Shown here one piece after another: positions 54,940 through 64,000 of a stretch of 64,000 nt of DNA. The position numbers were made by a program, and so were the translations under genes. The notes below the pieces were generated by a model that was given only the letters and a program-made list of their open reading frames with translations, did not search any database and had not been told where the DNA came from. Within the stretch, counting starts at the first letter, position 1. Each line of letters starts with the position of its first letter. The stretch comes from Armigeres subalbatus (Eukaryota; Arthropoda; Insecta; Diptera; Culicidae): positions 246,744,096 through 246,808,095 of the forward strand of contig NC_085141.1 of NCBI RefSeq assembly GCF_024139115.2. The letters run 5' to 3'.

Positions 54940-55290
54940 ATTTATCAAGTATAAAACGTTCACTTTTGATTCTTTATGAACGTGAGATTTTGATCAGGCT
55001 CAAGAAGAACTTCTTGCAAACAGTTGGAGTTTCCGAGAGAATGGTGTGTCCCGGCGAAGGATGAACCACGAGCTCGTTCAACTCTATGGCGAACCCAGTG
55101 TTTTGAAGGTAGCTAAAGCTGGATCGATACGATGGATAGGGCATGTTGTAAAAATGCGAGTCAGCTGTTCTGCAATGATGGTGTTCGTTTCAGATACGAC
55201 GAAAGGTGAGGACCGCAGCGAGCTAGGTGGGCGGAATAGATGCAAAACAAATTGGTCAGTGTGGAATACAGCAGTGATGGAGAGATGTTC
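54940..55290 (+). pseudogene. Non-LTR RT C-terminal fragment (R..NHEL / IRWIGH type)
   Basis: The plus strand encodes SRRRMNHELVQLYGEPSVLK (55049-55108), KAGSIRWIGHVVKM and a basic tail with GGRNRCKTNWSVWNTAV. It matches the C-terminal region of 49569-50115. It ends where MITE copy 3 begins at 55290. The upstream part (54940-55040) is weaker and frameshifted. Confidence 0.75.
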
Positions 55291-55496
55291 ACACTCAGTT
55301 TTTATTTCTGCAGCTCGGCAAAAATCCGCACAGCCGTGCGCCAGCAAAATAAAAAAAACTGATATTCCGGCAATAATTACGGTTGTTAGCTGATTTTCGT
55401 CAAATTATTTGCTGATTTTCAGCTACTTTGACAAAAATCTCGGCAAAAAACATGTTTGCTGGGGCACGACTGTCCCGGTAAAAAAAAATAAGTGTG
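55290..55496. mobile_element. MITE, CACACTNA...TCTCGGCAAA family, copy 3
   Basis: The ends CACACTCAGTTTTTATTTCT and (inverse) CACACTTATTTTTTTTTACC are TIRs. Interior words GCTCGGCAAAAA and TCTCGGCAAAAA match copies 1 and 2. It terminates the LINE fragment on its left. Confidence 0.62.
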
Positions 55497-55795
55497 TGGC
55501 CGCATATCGAGTATTCTGGTAAAAAACTGTTGATTTAATGTTGTCTGTTCAAATGTAAGCTAATAAAATGAAAATGAATGATTCAGCAAAAATACAAAAC
55601 TTGTTTACAGATTTTTGAATTTCAAACTGATTATTTTTTGCGCGGAACACACATTTTTACGTAATTTATTAAATGATATTGTAAATATTTAGCATAAAAA
55701 AACAACTGGGACTGAAAATAGATGCTCATGTGTTAATTTTATTTTTAGCACGAATGACTATGTCAAATATTCCTCCTAAATTTCACATTGATTAA

Positions 55796-55949
55796 GGGGT
55801 CGTTCAAAGATGATGTCAGTGGTTTGAAGGGGTGGATCCAATATTTTGTGACAGGACATACATATACTAGGTATGCGAAAAACTGTGACAGAGGGGTAGG
55901 GGGGTCCAAACATCTTAAAAAGTAGTGGACGTCATATTTGAATCACCCC
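55796..55949. mobile_element. MITE GGGGTCGTTCAAAGATGATG, TAA target duplication
   Basis: The left end GGGGTCGTTCAAAGATGATG and the right end (inverse) GGGGTGATTCAAATATGACG are TIRs. TAA lies at 55793-55795 and 55950-55952. The layout and central G-run are like the MITE at 20421-20583, so the two are probably related PIF/Harbinger-type MITEs. Confidence 0.72.
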
Positions 55950-55952
55950 TAA

Positions 55953-56444
55953 TCGAACTAAGAAATTGTATGCTCACTGGTTTGTCATTGTATTTGTGCC
56001 CAGACAATCATATTTAGGTACCAACTCGACCCAAACCGGTTCCCATAAGAATGAAGCCGATTCAAAAGAGAGCGCCTTGATCATATTTTTGCTTTGTTGA
56101 TGCCGCCAACATTGCTTGTTGTTGTATACATATTCAATTATTTTGATTTCGATAGCTTATTTCATTATCACATGTTTCCGCAATGAACCAAGCTTCAAAA
56201 TGTGGCAAAATTTGTATTAATTTGCTGAGCAAGCTTCCAGCCAAACTCGTATCTGTTTGGTAAGCAGATTCGGATGTGGTTTTGTTGCATTTTCAAATAT
56301 TTCCAGCGTTTTGCAAAGAACGTGAGAGGTACAAAACGTTCAATGATATGAGTCACGTGCTAAGATTGTATATAAATATTCCATTTGGGTAGTATTTGCT
56401 TCTCGTGTATCTGTCATTCTTCTCCTAAATTTTGGTTCAGAGAC
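55953..56444. other. No recognised gene
   Basis: AT-rich unassigned sequence. I see no repeat shared with the window and no supported ORF. Confidence 0.35.
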
Positions 56445-56449
56445 TTTCT

Positions 56450-56535
56450 TAGCTTAGCAGTTAGATGTGCGGCTACACTGCAAGACCATGCTGAAGGTGG
56501 CTCGGTTTGATTCCCGATCCGGAATGTAAATTAAG
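56450..56535 (+). mobile_element. Feilai-like SINE head fragment
   Basis: CTTAGCAGTTAGATGTGCGG, CACTGCAAGACCATGCTGAA and GGTTTGATTCCC match the tRNA-like head and box B of the 38 kb SINE in order. The body downstream is degenerate. Confidence 0.55.
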
Positions 56536-56539
56536 AATA

Positions 56540-56880
56540 TCATCTTTTTAGCCTCCTTTCGAACCGCAGAAAGATAAATGAAAATTCAGAACAATATCTT
56601 TGGGAAGTTTCGAAGAATTTTAATTGGAAATTCAAAAGATTTTTCTCTTAGCAATTTAAATTGTTCCCTTAGCATAGAAATTCAGAAATAATCACGAGAA
56701 TCAGAAAAACTTTAGAGGAAAATTTGGAAGATTTTTTTGTGATTCAGTAGATTTTCCCGAGGACATTATTATTATTTGGCTTTATTAAACTTTAAGCCTT
56801 AGGCTACTTAGTCGCTTAATTAAAAAAAAATTGTAACAGTTCTGAAGAATATTCCGTTTGAATTTAGAAAGATTATTCGT
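56540..56880. repeat. Degenerate AATTTCC-type repeats
   Basis: Words such as GAATTTTAATTGGAAATTC and GAAAATTTGGAAGAT repeat loosely. A short retroelement tail-like word GGCTTTATTAAACTTTAAGC lies at about 56777. Confidence 0.35.
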
Positions 56881-56899
56881 ATATGAATTTTCAAGGGAT

Positions 56900-57160
56900 C
56901 TTCTTCTTCATTGGCATTACATCCCCCACTGGGACATTGCTGTCTCGCAGCTTAGTGTTCATTAGGCACTTCCACAGTTATTACTGCGAGGTTTCTAAGC
57001 CATGTTACCATTTCTGCATTCGTATATCATGGGGCTGACATGATGATACTTTTATGCCCAGGGAAGTCGAGACAATTTCCAAACCGAAAATTTCCTAGAC
57101 CGGCACCAAGATGGTCTTGCTTCATAGTCGCGCATCTTACCGCACGGCTAAGGAGGGCCC
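56900..57160 (-). mobile_element. tRNA-derived SINE (Feilai-like), box B deleted
   Basis: On the minus strand it begins GGGCCCTCCTTAGCCGTGCG and ends GTAATGCCAATGAAGAAGAA. AGGGAT flanks both sides (56894-56899, 57161-57166). The head reads CAAGACCAT directly into CTTGGTGCCGGTCTAGG, so about 25 bp including box B is missing. The breakpoints differ from those of the 1211-1477 copy. Confidence 0.85.
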
Positions 57161-57448
57161 AGGGATATACAGTAGAATTTCCGGAGAAATTCATAAGCTT
57201 TTTCGTGCGAAATCCAACACCTTTGGGGGGATCATAAATGGTCTGCCCCGGTCCGCTAGTGGCTGACGTCTAAGATCGCGTTCCTTGCGACGTCGAATCG
57301 AAGAAAAGGTCGCCGAAATAGGTAGTAACTTTGTCAGGTCACACAATCTTGGACAGAAAATCGTCAGTCCACTCGAAGCAACCGTTAACGAGTATGCTAA
57401 CAACATCCATCTTACTCCCAATGAGTTATCGGCGGCGGAGTTGGAGAT

Positions 57449-57730
57449 CTGGCAAAAAATACGAAAAAAAAATTTTTGTTCAGGAATGCATGAATTTTTT
57501 TTCGTTTGTTTGAGAAACTACGTATGTCCACGTACTTTAAAGAGCAATTGTAGAGTACTGCTTACATTTTTTGCACTGAAAGTGCCCCAGGATGTTGAGT
57601 TTTGCCAAAGACTATTGATCTGTATCGAAGAAATCGAAAGATTCGGTGTAAATTTGTTCAAAAACAGTTTTTTGTTGTTTTCTCGAAATAGTGTAAAATG
57701 GACTTATGCAGTTTCTCAAACAAATGATTC
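57449..57730 (+). repeat. Unassigned repeat shared with 27970-28320
   Basis: Collinear with 27970-28320 and lacking the 58 bp insert, so it is the empty site for that insertion. Identity by eye is about 80-85%. Confidence 0.65.
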
Positions 57731-57737
57731 GTTTGGT

Positions 57738-58140
57738 ATGATGGCCTGGCTTACAAAATACAACGCTAAAATCTTCTCAGCTACCTGGTTAAAATCATCA
57801 ACAACTATCTGTCGGCCCGGACATTCCGGGTCTCAATCAGCGGAGTGAGTTCCGATGTGCATACTCGCAGGCGTTCCCCAGGGCAGTATCCTCGGAACCC
57901 TGCAGTTCAACCTGTTCATCACCGACATGCCGACTGTGGAATGAGGTCGATTACCTTGGCTTGACCCTCGACAGCAACCTTTTTTTCGGCAACAGGGTGA
58001 CAAGAAGGTGACAAAGTGTAATGCTTTGTTGAAACTACTGTACCCTCTAATCAACCGCCGCCATTGTTCCTGAAAAATAAACAAATCCTCCCTGTGATGA
58101 AATACGGCATGCCGGTCTGGGAGCGCTGCGTTAAAACCAA
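57738..58140 (+). pseudogene. Jockey-like RT fragment with internal deletion
   Basis: In shifting plus-strand frames it reads IINNYLSARTFRVSISG (about 57790-57840), AGVPQGSILGTLQFNLFITD (57868-57927), then jumps to DYLGLTLDSNLFF (about 57950) and CNALLKLLYPLINRR (58019-58062). PVMKYGMPVWERC follows. The FADD-containing part between PQGS and DYLG is deleted. It differs in sequence from copies A and B, so it is another Jockey family. Confidence 0.78.
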
Positions 58141-58144
58141 TCAC

Positions 58145-58660
58145 CTTAACCTTTTATAAGACAGACGAATATAAGCAATAAATTAACAAAAACAACAATA
58201 GGACACAATGTTGACATGGTATAAAACTCAAATGTATGTTTTTTTATACATTAAACAGTTCAGAAACATTGAAAAATTGGTGGCAATATAGTTGCCACTG
58301 CCCGGCAAGCGGGAAACAGGCAACAACACAAATAAATAAAAGATTTTTTAAAATTAGGTTTTACGTAAAACCATTTAAATCAAGGCACGTTACATTTTTT
58401 GGTGAAGAGTCCTAGTCGGAAAACGCATTATAAGTGAAAAAACATTTTTTTGCGCTTTTGTTCCCAATTTCGTCAAAAATCCAAAAACCAAAGCCCTCGT
58501 TTTTACTTATTTAACATCTTTTGTGCTTTATTTAAACAGTGTTGGCCTATGAATAGGATTCTTAATGAACCCCAACATATACCAAACGCCAAAGTAATTT
58601 GAGGGGGTCAAGGGCAAAGGGATGCAAGTGACTAAAACTTTTTTTTGTATTTATTCAGTT
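58145..58660. other. No recognised gene
   Basis: AT-rich sequence; no supported feature. Confidence 0.35.
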
Positions 58661-58810
58661 ATACTTGTAGAGTAAGAGCTAATTCTTATAAATTTCTACA
58701 ATCGGAATATTCGTTGTTCTTTCAACATTCTTACAATTTCCATTGAAAATTTAACAAGCAAACAATCAAAAAACAAACTCGTTCTGTAATCTACCGCTCA
58801 CCCATTCAAA

Positions 58811-59440
58811 TTAGTTCCCTTTACTTAGCCAGCCTATACATTCACTGCAGAATCTTGATATCGAATAAACAGATTTAATTTCTGGTGGAAGTAGATTCCA
58901 AAAGTTTATTGCACGTACAAAGAACGTATTGCTAGAATAGGAGGAGCTATGCTGTATATTTAACGACAAGGTTTCGGACTCTGGGACTTCTAAATGGCAG
59001 CAGTTTTCCAGTAAGGTATTGTGGACCGTAATGCATAATTTTAAATAAGGTAACATAGCATCGCAATTTAAAAAAGTTATAAAAAAGAACAACCCAACAA
59101 TTGTCGCTGAAAGTGTGTTACACTAGAAAATCTAGATAAGACACCCATGATGGGTGACCCATCTAACGCAATGATTTAACAACACTTTTAAACGATCAAA
59201 GGCAGCAGCAGAAGCATTCAAAACTAATTCTGCGCCATAAGAAAAATAGGGCAGCAAAAGTGATTTGAATAGTATTAGTTTTGTAGAAATAGGAAGCACT
59301 CCTGCTGTTAGTTTTAAGTGTCTAATGCCTGCGTAGACTTCCCCACATTGAGCGTTTAAATGAGAATCCCATTCGAGATTAGACTGAAAAATTACGCCAA
59401 GATTACGAGCTCTGTCGACATATTCTAGTATTTCATTATT
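58811..59440 (-). pseudogene. CR1/L2-like RT C-terminal relic
   Basis: The minus strand gives YVDRARNLGVIFQSNLEWD (about 59420-59365), RHLKLTAGVLPISTKLILFK, YFSYGAELVLNASAAAFDRL and LNHCVRWV. After a frameshift come SSSYSSNTFFVRAINFWNLL and PPEIKSVYSISRFCSE near the C-terminus. The FFVRAINFWNLLP motif is typical of the CR1/L2/Rex-type tail. It is cut on its upstream side at 59456 by a hAT-like end. The catalytic palm is not present. Confidence 0.8.
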
Positions 59441-59455
59441 AATTTTTAATTCATG

Positions 59456-59950
59456 CAGGGTTGTTACGACTACGCGGATTTCGCTATTTTCGCGGATTTC
59501 GCGGTTTTCGCGGATTTGGCGCGGATTTACATAACGATTTTGGGGTTTCGCGCGGATTTAGTTTTAGGAAAAGAAAATGAAAAAATGCTAGATCTAAGAC
59601 TATTTATTAGAAAATTAGTTTTATGTCTATCTAGATGGACTTTATTTTAAACTAGCAAATGTTTTTGAGAACAAAACTTACGTTTGAAAGCTTTTAATTT
59701 TATTTTTCGAATATGTTCAAGCCCTTATTGAATGGCATGTATTTGATTCTTAAGCATTCTTTAAACAAATGTTATGAAGAGAAGGACGCTACTTGTTGCC
59801 ATTTTTAATCCATACTGAAACATCGCAAAACATGTCTATTGAACCATTTTCACCCATTTCACCTTGTTAATTTCTTTGTAATTCTAAGTTATTTGCTAGT
59901 TTCTAATTGATTATTTCTTTTACGATGAACCACTTAGCATGATATATCTT
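59456..59950 (+). mobile_element. hAT-like end CAGGGTTGTTACG with CGCGGATTT repeats
   Basis: It starts CAGGGTTGTTACGACTACGC and then repeats CGCGGATTTCG/CGCGGATTTGG. The rest is collinear with 28975-29360. An inverted end with GGGTTGTTACGGG lies at 63692-63560. The 8 bp flanks of the two ends do not match, so they need not belong to one element. Confidence 0.5.
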
Positions 59951-60079
59951 ATCATTTATCAAAAAAATTTCGTCAGGAATTCTTTAATAGTGTTAAAACA
60001 TTTTATATTGCTTTCATGACATTCATCTAGAACGAATAAGGGTTTATACAACAATAGAAAACACAGAAATGTTCTTTGA

Positions 60080-61020
60080 TTTGATGCAGGTGTCTCATTT
60101 TGATAGGTTCTTCCGCAGAGAGTCGTTCAAAAATTAGAAGATGATTCTCAAAAGTTATTTCTGAAGGTTTTTGATGATATTTTTGGATAACTCCGATGGT
60201 ATTTTTACAGGATTATCAACAAAAAAAGAAGAAACATACTAAAAAAAAATTCAAAATAAATTTCCACAACCTAATGAGAATTTTTGCAGCATTTAAAATC
60301 CAAAAATCAATAAAGAAATTTTTGGAGGAACTTCCGCGGAATTTCTTCAATTTCTGCAAGAATTCTCAAAGCGATATTCGTAGGAATTTATGAAGAGATT
60401 TCCGAAAATCTGAAGGTTTTCCGCAGGTTATTATTGAAGAATTTTCTTGAACTTACAAAAAAATCCCAAATGAATTTCCGACAGCAGTTGGATTTCTGCA
60501 AACATTTCCAAGAAAATTTCCGAGCAAACTTCCGAAGCATTAGCCTGGGATGAATCTGCACACGAATGATGAATTTCTGCAGGAATTTTCGGAGAAGTTT
60601 TCGCAGATATTCTCGGAGATTTAGGCTAAAATTCCAATAGGGACACGGCAGGTATTTTCGTCTGTTCGTCATAGTCTCGAAAACCAATAAAAAAGACGCT
60701 TTTTTGAAAAACTCATACGTACCAAATCGTAAGCTCAGGAGAAACGTTCTGCTATAGTGGCGTTCTAGCAAATGTACGTTGCTTTCGTTGGTTTTAGCCC
60801 CTACGACGATGGACGGAAATACCTGCCGTGTCCCTATGGCCAAAAAATTGCAGATTTATTTCCACTAAAAATGTTGTCGGAATTTATGCTTGAACTCTTA
60901 GAGAAACTTGTTGCAAAATTGAAGGACAATAAGCACAAATAACGGACTATTTTTTTCTGAAGTTCACGTAAATTATGAAAACATTCCTCAGAAATTTTCG
61001 AATGAATTTACGCTTGAAGC
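60080..61020. repeat. AATTTCC-type degenerate array
   Basis: Loose tandem words GGAATTTCTTC, TTTCCGAGCAAACTTCCG and GGAATTTTCGGAG on both sides of a short unassigned block (60650-60830). A 151-codon minus-strand frame here is repeat-derived. Confidence 0.5.
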
Positions 61021-61471
61021 TCAGTATTCTGACGGAGTTTGGGCAACCATGTTAGATTTTGTATTATTTGTTTCTTGATACGAATTCAAATAATTGTTTT
61101 ACAGACGTTTTGTTTAAAACCGGAGCTGCATTGTCAAATTCCTTAATCTGTACGCAAGTTTGTCTTGTGATCAATAATTACCAGAAATTACGGTTATTGT
61201 TATTGTTTTGTTATTGTTTGCCAAATTTATCTTTGAACAATTATGATCAAATATGACCTAAACATTCTTTGTATATCAATGTATCTTGTGCCGATTTTTA
61301 CAAAGTTCGAGCAACAAAAAATTAATTGCCAATAACGGAACAAAACATGCCAAAACCATCATCTCATTTGAAAAGCGGTGCTTATTGAAATAGCTTCGGC
61401 TGTTTAGTTCTTGTTCACTTAGCTTCAGTACTTCTAGTAATGAATAGGGCCATCTTGAGTTGTTGTAAGAC

Positions 61472-61753
61472 CCCGGGTAGAAGCTGTGATATTGGTAACA
61501 AAACATGATATAAACTCGTTTGAAATAAGAATAAAAATAACAAAAATTTGCACCGAAATATCATAAAAATATCAGGTTCTGCCATTAACCAGAACTTATC
61601 AATATCTTGTGCTCTTAGTTTGTTCTTGTTAATAGCAAAACCTGATATTTATATGATATTTCGGTGCAAATTTTTGTTATTTTCGCTTGTTATTATTACT
61701 CTTATTTCAAAGTATTTGTTTTACTGTTAATGAGCGATTATCGTCTACCCGGG
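61472..61753. mobile_element. 282 bp palindromic MITE, CCCGGGTAGA ends
   Basis: The ends CCCGGGTAGAAGCTGTGATA and (inverse) CCCGGGTAGACGATAATCGC are followed by TTTGAAATAAGA on both arms. A near-perfect stem comes next: AAATAACAAAAATTTGCACC and GAAATATCATAWAAATATCA. A fragment of the stem also occurs at about 17575-17600 inside the hAT-like region. It is non-coding. Confidence 0.7.
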
Positions 61754-61965
61754 ACTAACTGCGGGTTACTTAGTATGTAGAGGAAATGCTTATAGAATGC
61801 TAAATTGAAAAGCAGGTCAACTTCCTGTTGGAATGTATAATCATTGAAGAATAAGAATATTATAAAAAACGAACTTGAAGAGAAGACGTAAATTGTGATA
61901 AAAAATATATATTTTATGCGTAGGGTGGGCAAGATGGGTCGCCTAAGGCGAACCATCTTAAGGAA

Positions 61966-63103
61966 CGATTTTAAGGAGACGACGATAGGGGGGTTAGGAA
62001 TGCTCTTTGGAAAAGGGGAGGGTGTGGGGGGAGGGGTATTGCTAAGTTATTGATCGACTCAGTGTACCTTTTGAACCCCTTGGCCTATTTCAACCAAATT
62101 TGGAACACACACTCTTTATCTTAAGGAGATGATGATAAGGGAGTTAGGTATGCTCTTTGGAAAAGGGGGAGGGTATGGGGGGAGGGGTATTGCTTAACTA
62201 TCGATCAACCCAGTTTAAATTCTGAACCCCTCGGCCGATTTCGACCAAATTTGGAACACAATTTCCTTCTCTTAAGAAGGGGTCGATAGGGGGTTAAACA
62301 TGCTCTTTGGAAAAGGGGGAGGGTGTGGGGGGAGGGGTATTGCTTAGTTATCGATCAACTCAGTGTAAGTTCTGAACCCCTTGGGTGATTTCAACCGAAT
62401 TTGAAACACAAATTCTTTATCTTACAGAGGGAATGATAGGGAGGTTAAGCATGCTCTTTGGAAAAGGAGGAGGGTATGGGGGCAGGGTTATTGCATAGTT
62501 ATCGATCAACGCAGTTTTCTGAACCCCTTGGCCGATTTCGACCAAATTTGGAACACAAAATCCTTATCTTAAGAAGGGGACGTTAGGGGGTTAAGCATGC
62601 TCTTTGGAAAAGAGGGTGGGTGTGGGGGTAGGTTTATTTCTTAGTTACCGAACAACTCAGTTTAAATTCTGAACCCCTTGACTGATTTCAAACAAATTCG
62701 GAACACAAATTCTTTGTCATAAGGAGACGACGATAGGAGATTAGGGATGCTCTTTACCTTCTGTATGGTGGATGTGATTGCTTTTTTAAAAGTAGGCATT
62801 TGCCCGGAATAAGGCAATGGTGGGTGTGATCCTTTCTTTAAAACTATGCGTTGCCCGGAATATGGCATCGATGAATGTGTTTCCTTCTTTAGAATAGACG
62901 TTTGCCCGGAATAAGACCTTTCAAACCCACGATCCCTTCTTCAAAATCAGTCAATGTTTCCAAAAGCCTTCTTTTAATCAAATGATAAAGTATGAATAAG
63001 TAAACACAATTACCCTGTTGATTGGTTTTATCATTTTCCGATTGTAAAAGAAAACTGCAAACCAAACTGGCAATTCCGAGCAAGGCCGGGTACATAAAGC
63101 TAG
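61966..63103 (+). mobile_element. Helitron-like non-autonomous element, copy 2 (5'-truncated)
   Basis: Five to six ~150 bp units with AGGGATGCTCTTTGGAAAAG-like blocks, a GGGGGGAGGGGTATTGC block and CGATTTCGACCAAATTTGGA (61966-62755). TTTGCCCGGAATAAGGC units and the same unique 3' part as copy 1 follow. The 3' end is GGCCGGGTACATAAAGCTAG|T at 63103. The 5' TCTATATATAAAA end is missing. The unit content is collinear with copy 1 on the opposite strand. Confidence 0.65.
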
Positions 63104-63330
63104 TATTGAATAAAAAATCATTTTTGAGCCTTGGATGAAGAAATGTCTGCATCTACATTCAAAAATGTCTGCATATTCTTATATAAACAAGCCGTCTGAG
63201 TATTGCTTTCTTAAAGACAAAAAATAGACATTTTCAATAAACAAATTAACATCATTATGTCAAGAATAACCTTAAAATGTTTAAACTAGCAATGGAAAAT
63301 ATGTTTTAAATACTATACTAGGTGAACCGG

Positions 63331-63373
63331 CCCTGGGCCGAAACCCTCTTTAATAAAGATAATAATAATAATG
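63331..63373 (+). repeat. Retroelement 3' tail, CCGGCCCTGGGCCGAAAC...(AAT)n
   Basis: Second copy of the tail seen at 28169-28226, with AATAAAGATAATAATAATAA. It is also only a few tens of bp long. Confidence 0.5.
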
Positions 63374-63559
63374 TTTTAGATACGAACTATGCCCTTCAGT
63401 ATGTGCTGACCCATCTAATAATAAATTGTTATCATCAAATCGAGTGACAATAAAGTAGAACCAAATTATACCTCCTACAAACTCATAATCTCCACATTAA
63501 AATGTACACGATGCTCAAAAACGGCCCTGACCCATCTTACCCCGTGACCCATCTTGCCC

Positions 63560-63692
63560 CGCCTAACCCTATTTGCTCTAAGTAGCGCGGATTTGGCGCG
63601 AAATGGATTTGATGTCGCGTGGAAATGGCGCGGATTTGATTTTAGTCGGCGTGCATTTGGCGCGGAAATTATTTCTGGATTCCCGTAACAAC
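63560..63692 (-). mobile_element. hAT-like end GGGTTGTTACG with GCGCGGATTTG repeats
   Basis: The inverse of 63692-63560 starts GGGTTGTTACGGGAATCCAG and holds CCGCGCCAAAT words. It is the mirror partner type of 59456. Confidence 0.45.
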
Positions 63693-63734
63693 CCAAACAA
63701 AAGCCAAACAACAGCCAAAAACAAAAGAGGCTAC

Positions 63735-64000
63735 TGCACAGAAGAAGCTGACAAAACTGCAAAGGTTAGTGTCCATTGCTATAACGGGAGCGATGCGTAG
63801 CACTCCTTCAAAATCGTTAGATGCAATTCTAAATCTGCTACCATTGTATGAGTTCGTGCAGTTAGAAGCGGAAAAGAATATGCAAAAACTTAAACGATTG
63901 AAGTTATTCAAGCCAGGCGATTTAGTGGGCCACTTGAGTATCTCACAAAATTTTCAATATGGGCCAGTGATGGATATAAGTGGAGACTGGATGAAACCTG
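63735..64000 (+). pseudogene. Non-LTR RT thumb/linker fragment, continues past the window
   Basis: One plus-strand frame reads KKLTKLQRLVSIAITGAMR (63745-63801), STPSKSLDAILNLLPLYEFV, QLEAEKNMQKLKRLKLFKPG and PVMDISGDWMKP up to the window end. The QRLVSIAITGAMRSTPSKSLDAILN pattern is the region between RT and RNase H in I/ingi-type LINEs. The frame is open to 64000, so the element could be better preserved beyond the edge. Confidence 0.72.

Noticed and set aside
60388..60843. 151-codon minus-strand frame
   Set aside because: The arginine-, phenylalanine- and leucine-rich repeated words (LRKLLRKFLQKF) come from the AATTTCC array; repeat-derived.
59456..63692. A single 4.2 kb hAT element between the GGGTTGTTACG ends
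   Set aside because: The flanks AATTCATG and AAACAAAA do not match and the LINE pieces on either side are different families.

Overview
The window is animal nuclear DNA that looks like intergenic or intronic sequence from a culicine mosquito, most likely Aedes (Ae. aegypti or Ae. albopictus). The evidence is the AT-rich, intron-like base composition, tRNA-derived SINEs that I recognise as Feilai-like, several degraded non-LTR retrotransposons (Jockey, R1/LOA, CR1-like and an RTE/jockey-like type), dense MITEs, Helitron-like ends and degenerate AATTTCC or GGCCAAA arrays. I found no convincing host protein-coding gene, rRNA, functional tRNA or CRISPR array. Every protein-like signal I could assign is a retroelement or transposase relic.

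Layout. 1-9 kb: a MITE, SINEs, an R1/LOA-type reverse transcriptase relic, a ~150 bp tandem array and a 0.6 kb TA-flanked inverted-repeat element. 9-19.5 kb: a ~23-24 bp minisatellite (GAGCCTCTTGAAAGG) carries an 8.3 kb hAT-like insertion (10971-19235, 8 bp target duplication CTTCTAAG). That insertion in turn contains a 4.6 kb Jockey-clade element (copy A, minus strand). 19.5-25 kb: an RT relic broken by a TAA-flanked MITE, another TAA-flanked MITE, a Tc1/mariner helix-turn-helix relic, then about 2.5 kb with nothing recognised. 25.9-27.8 kb: a foldback-type palindrome built of tandem subunits, with a SINE inside. 28-36 kb: hAT-like ends, small MITEs, a TTAA-flanked element and unassigned sequence.

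36.3-41.0 kb: Jockey copy B (plus strand) of the same family as copy A. It has a clear target duplication inside an older RNase H-bearing LINE, and its ORF1/ORF2 region carries a SINE. Its ORF2 is one continuous frame interrupted by only two TGA codons. 42-46.3 kb: palindromic MITEs, an R1/LOA-type element with gag-like ORF1 and a broken ORF2, and another RT fragment. 48.5-55.5 kb: palindromes, RT fragments, and a Helitron-like element interrupted by two TIR elements. 55.5-64 kb: MITEs, SINEs, Jockey and CR1-like fragments, the second Helitron-like copy in opposite orientation, and an RT fragment cut by the window end.

The genes do not form a pathway. What the window offers is a readable insertion history, because several insertions have both a target-site duplication and a paralogous empty site within these 64 kb. 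Clade and superfamily labels come from motif recognition only. I saw no endogenous viral gene.
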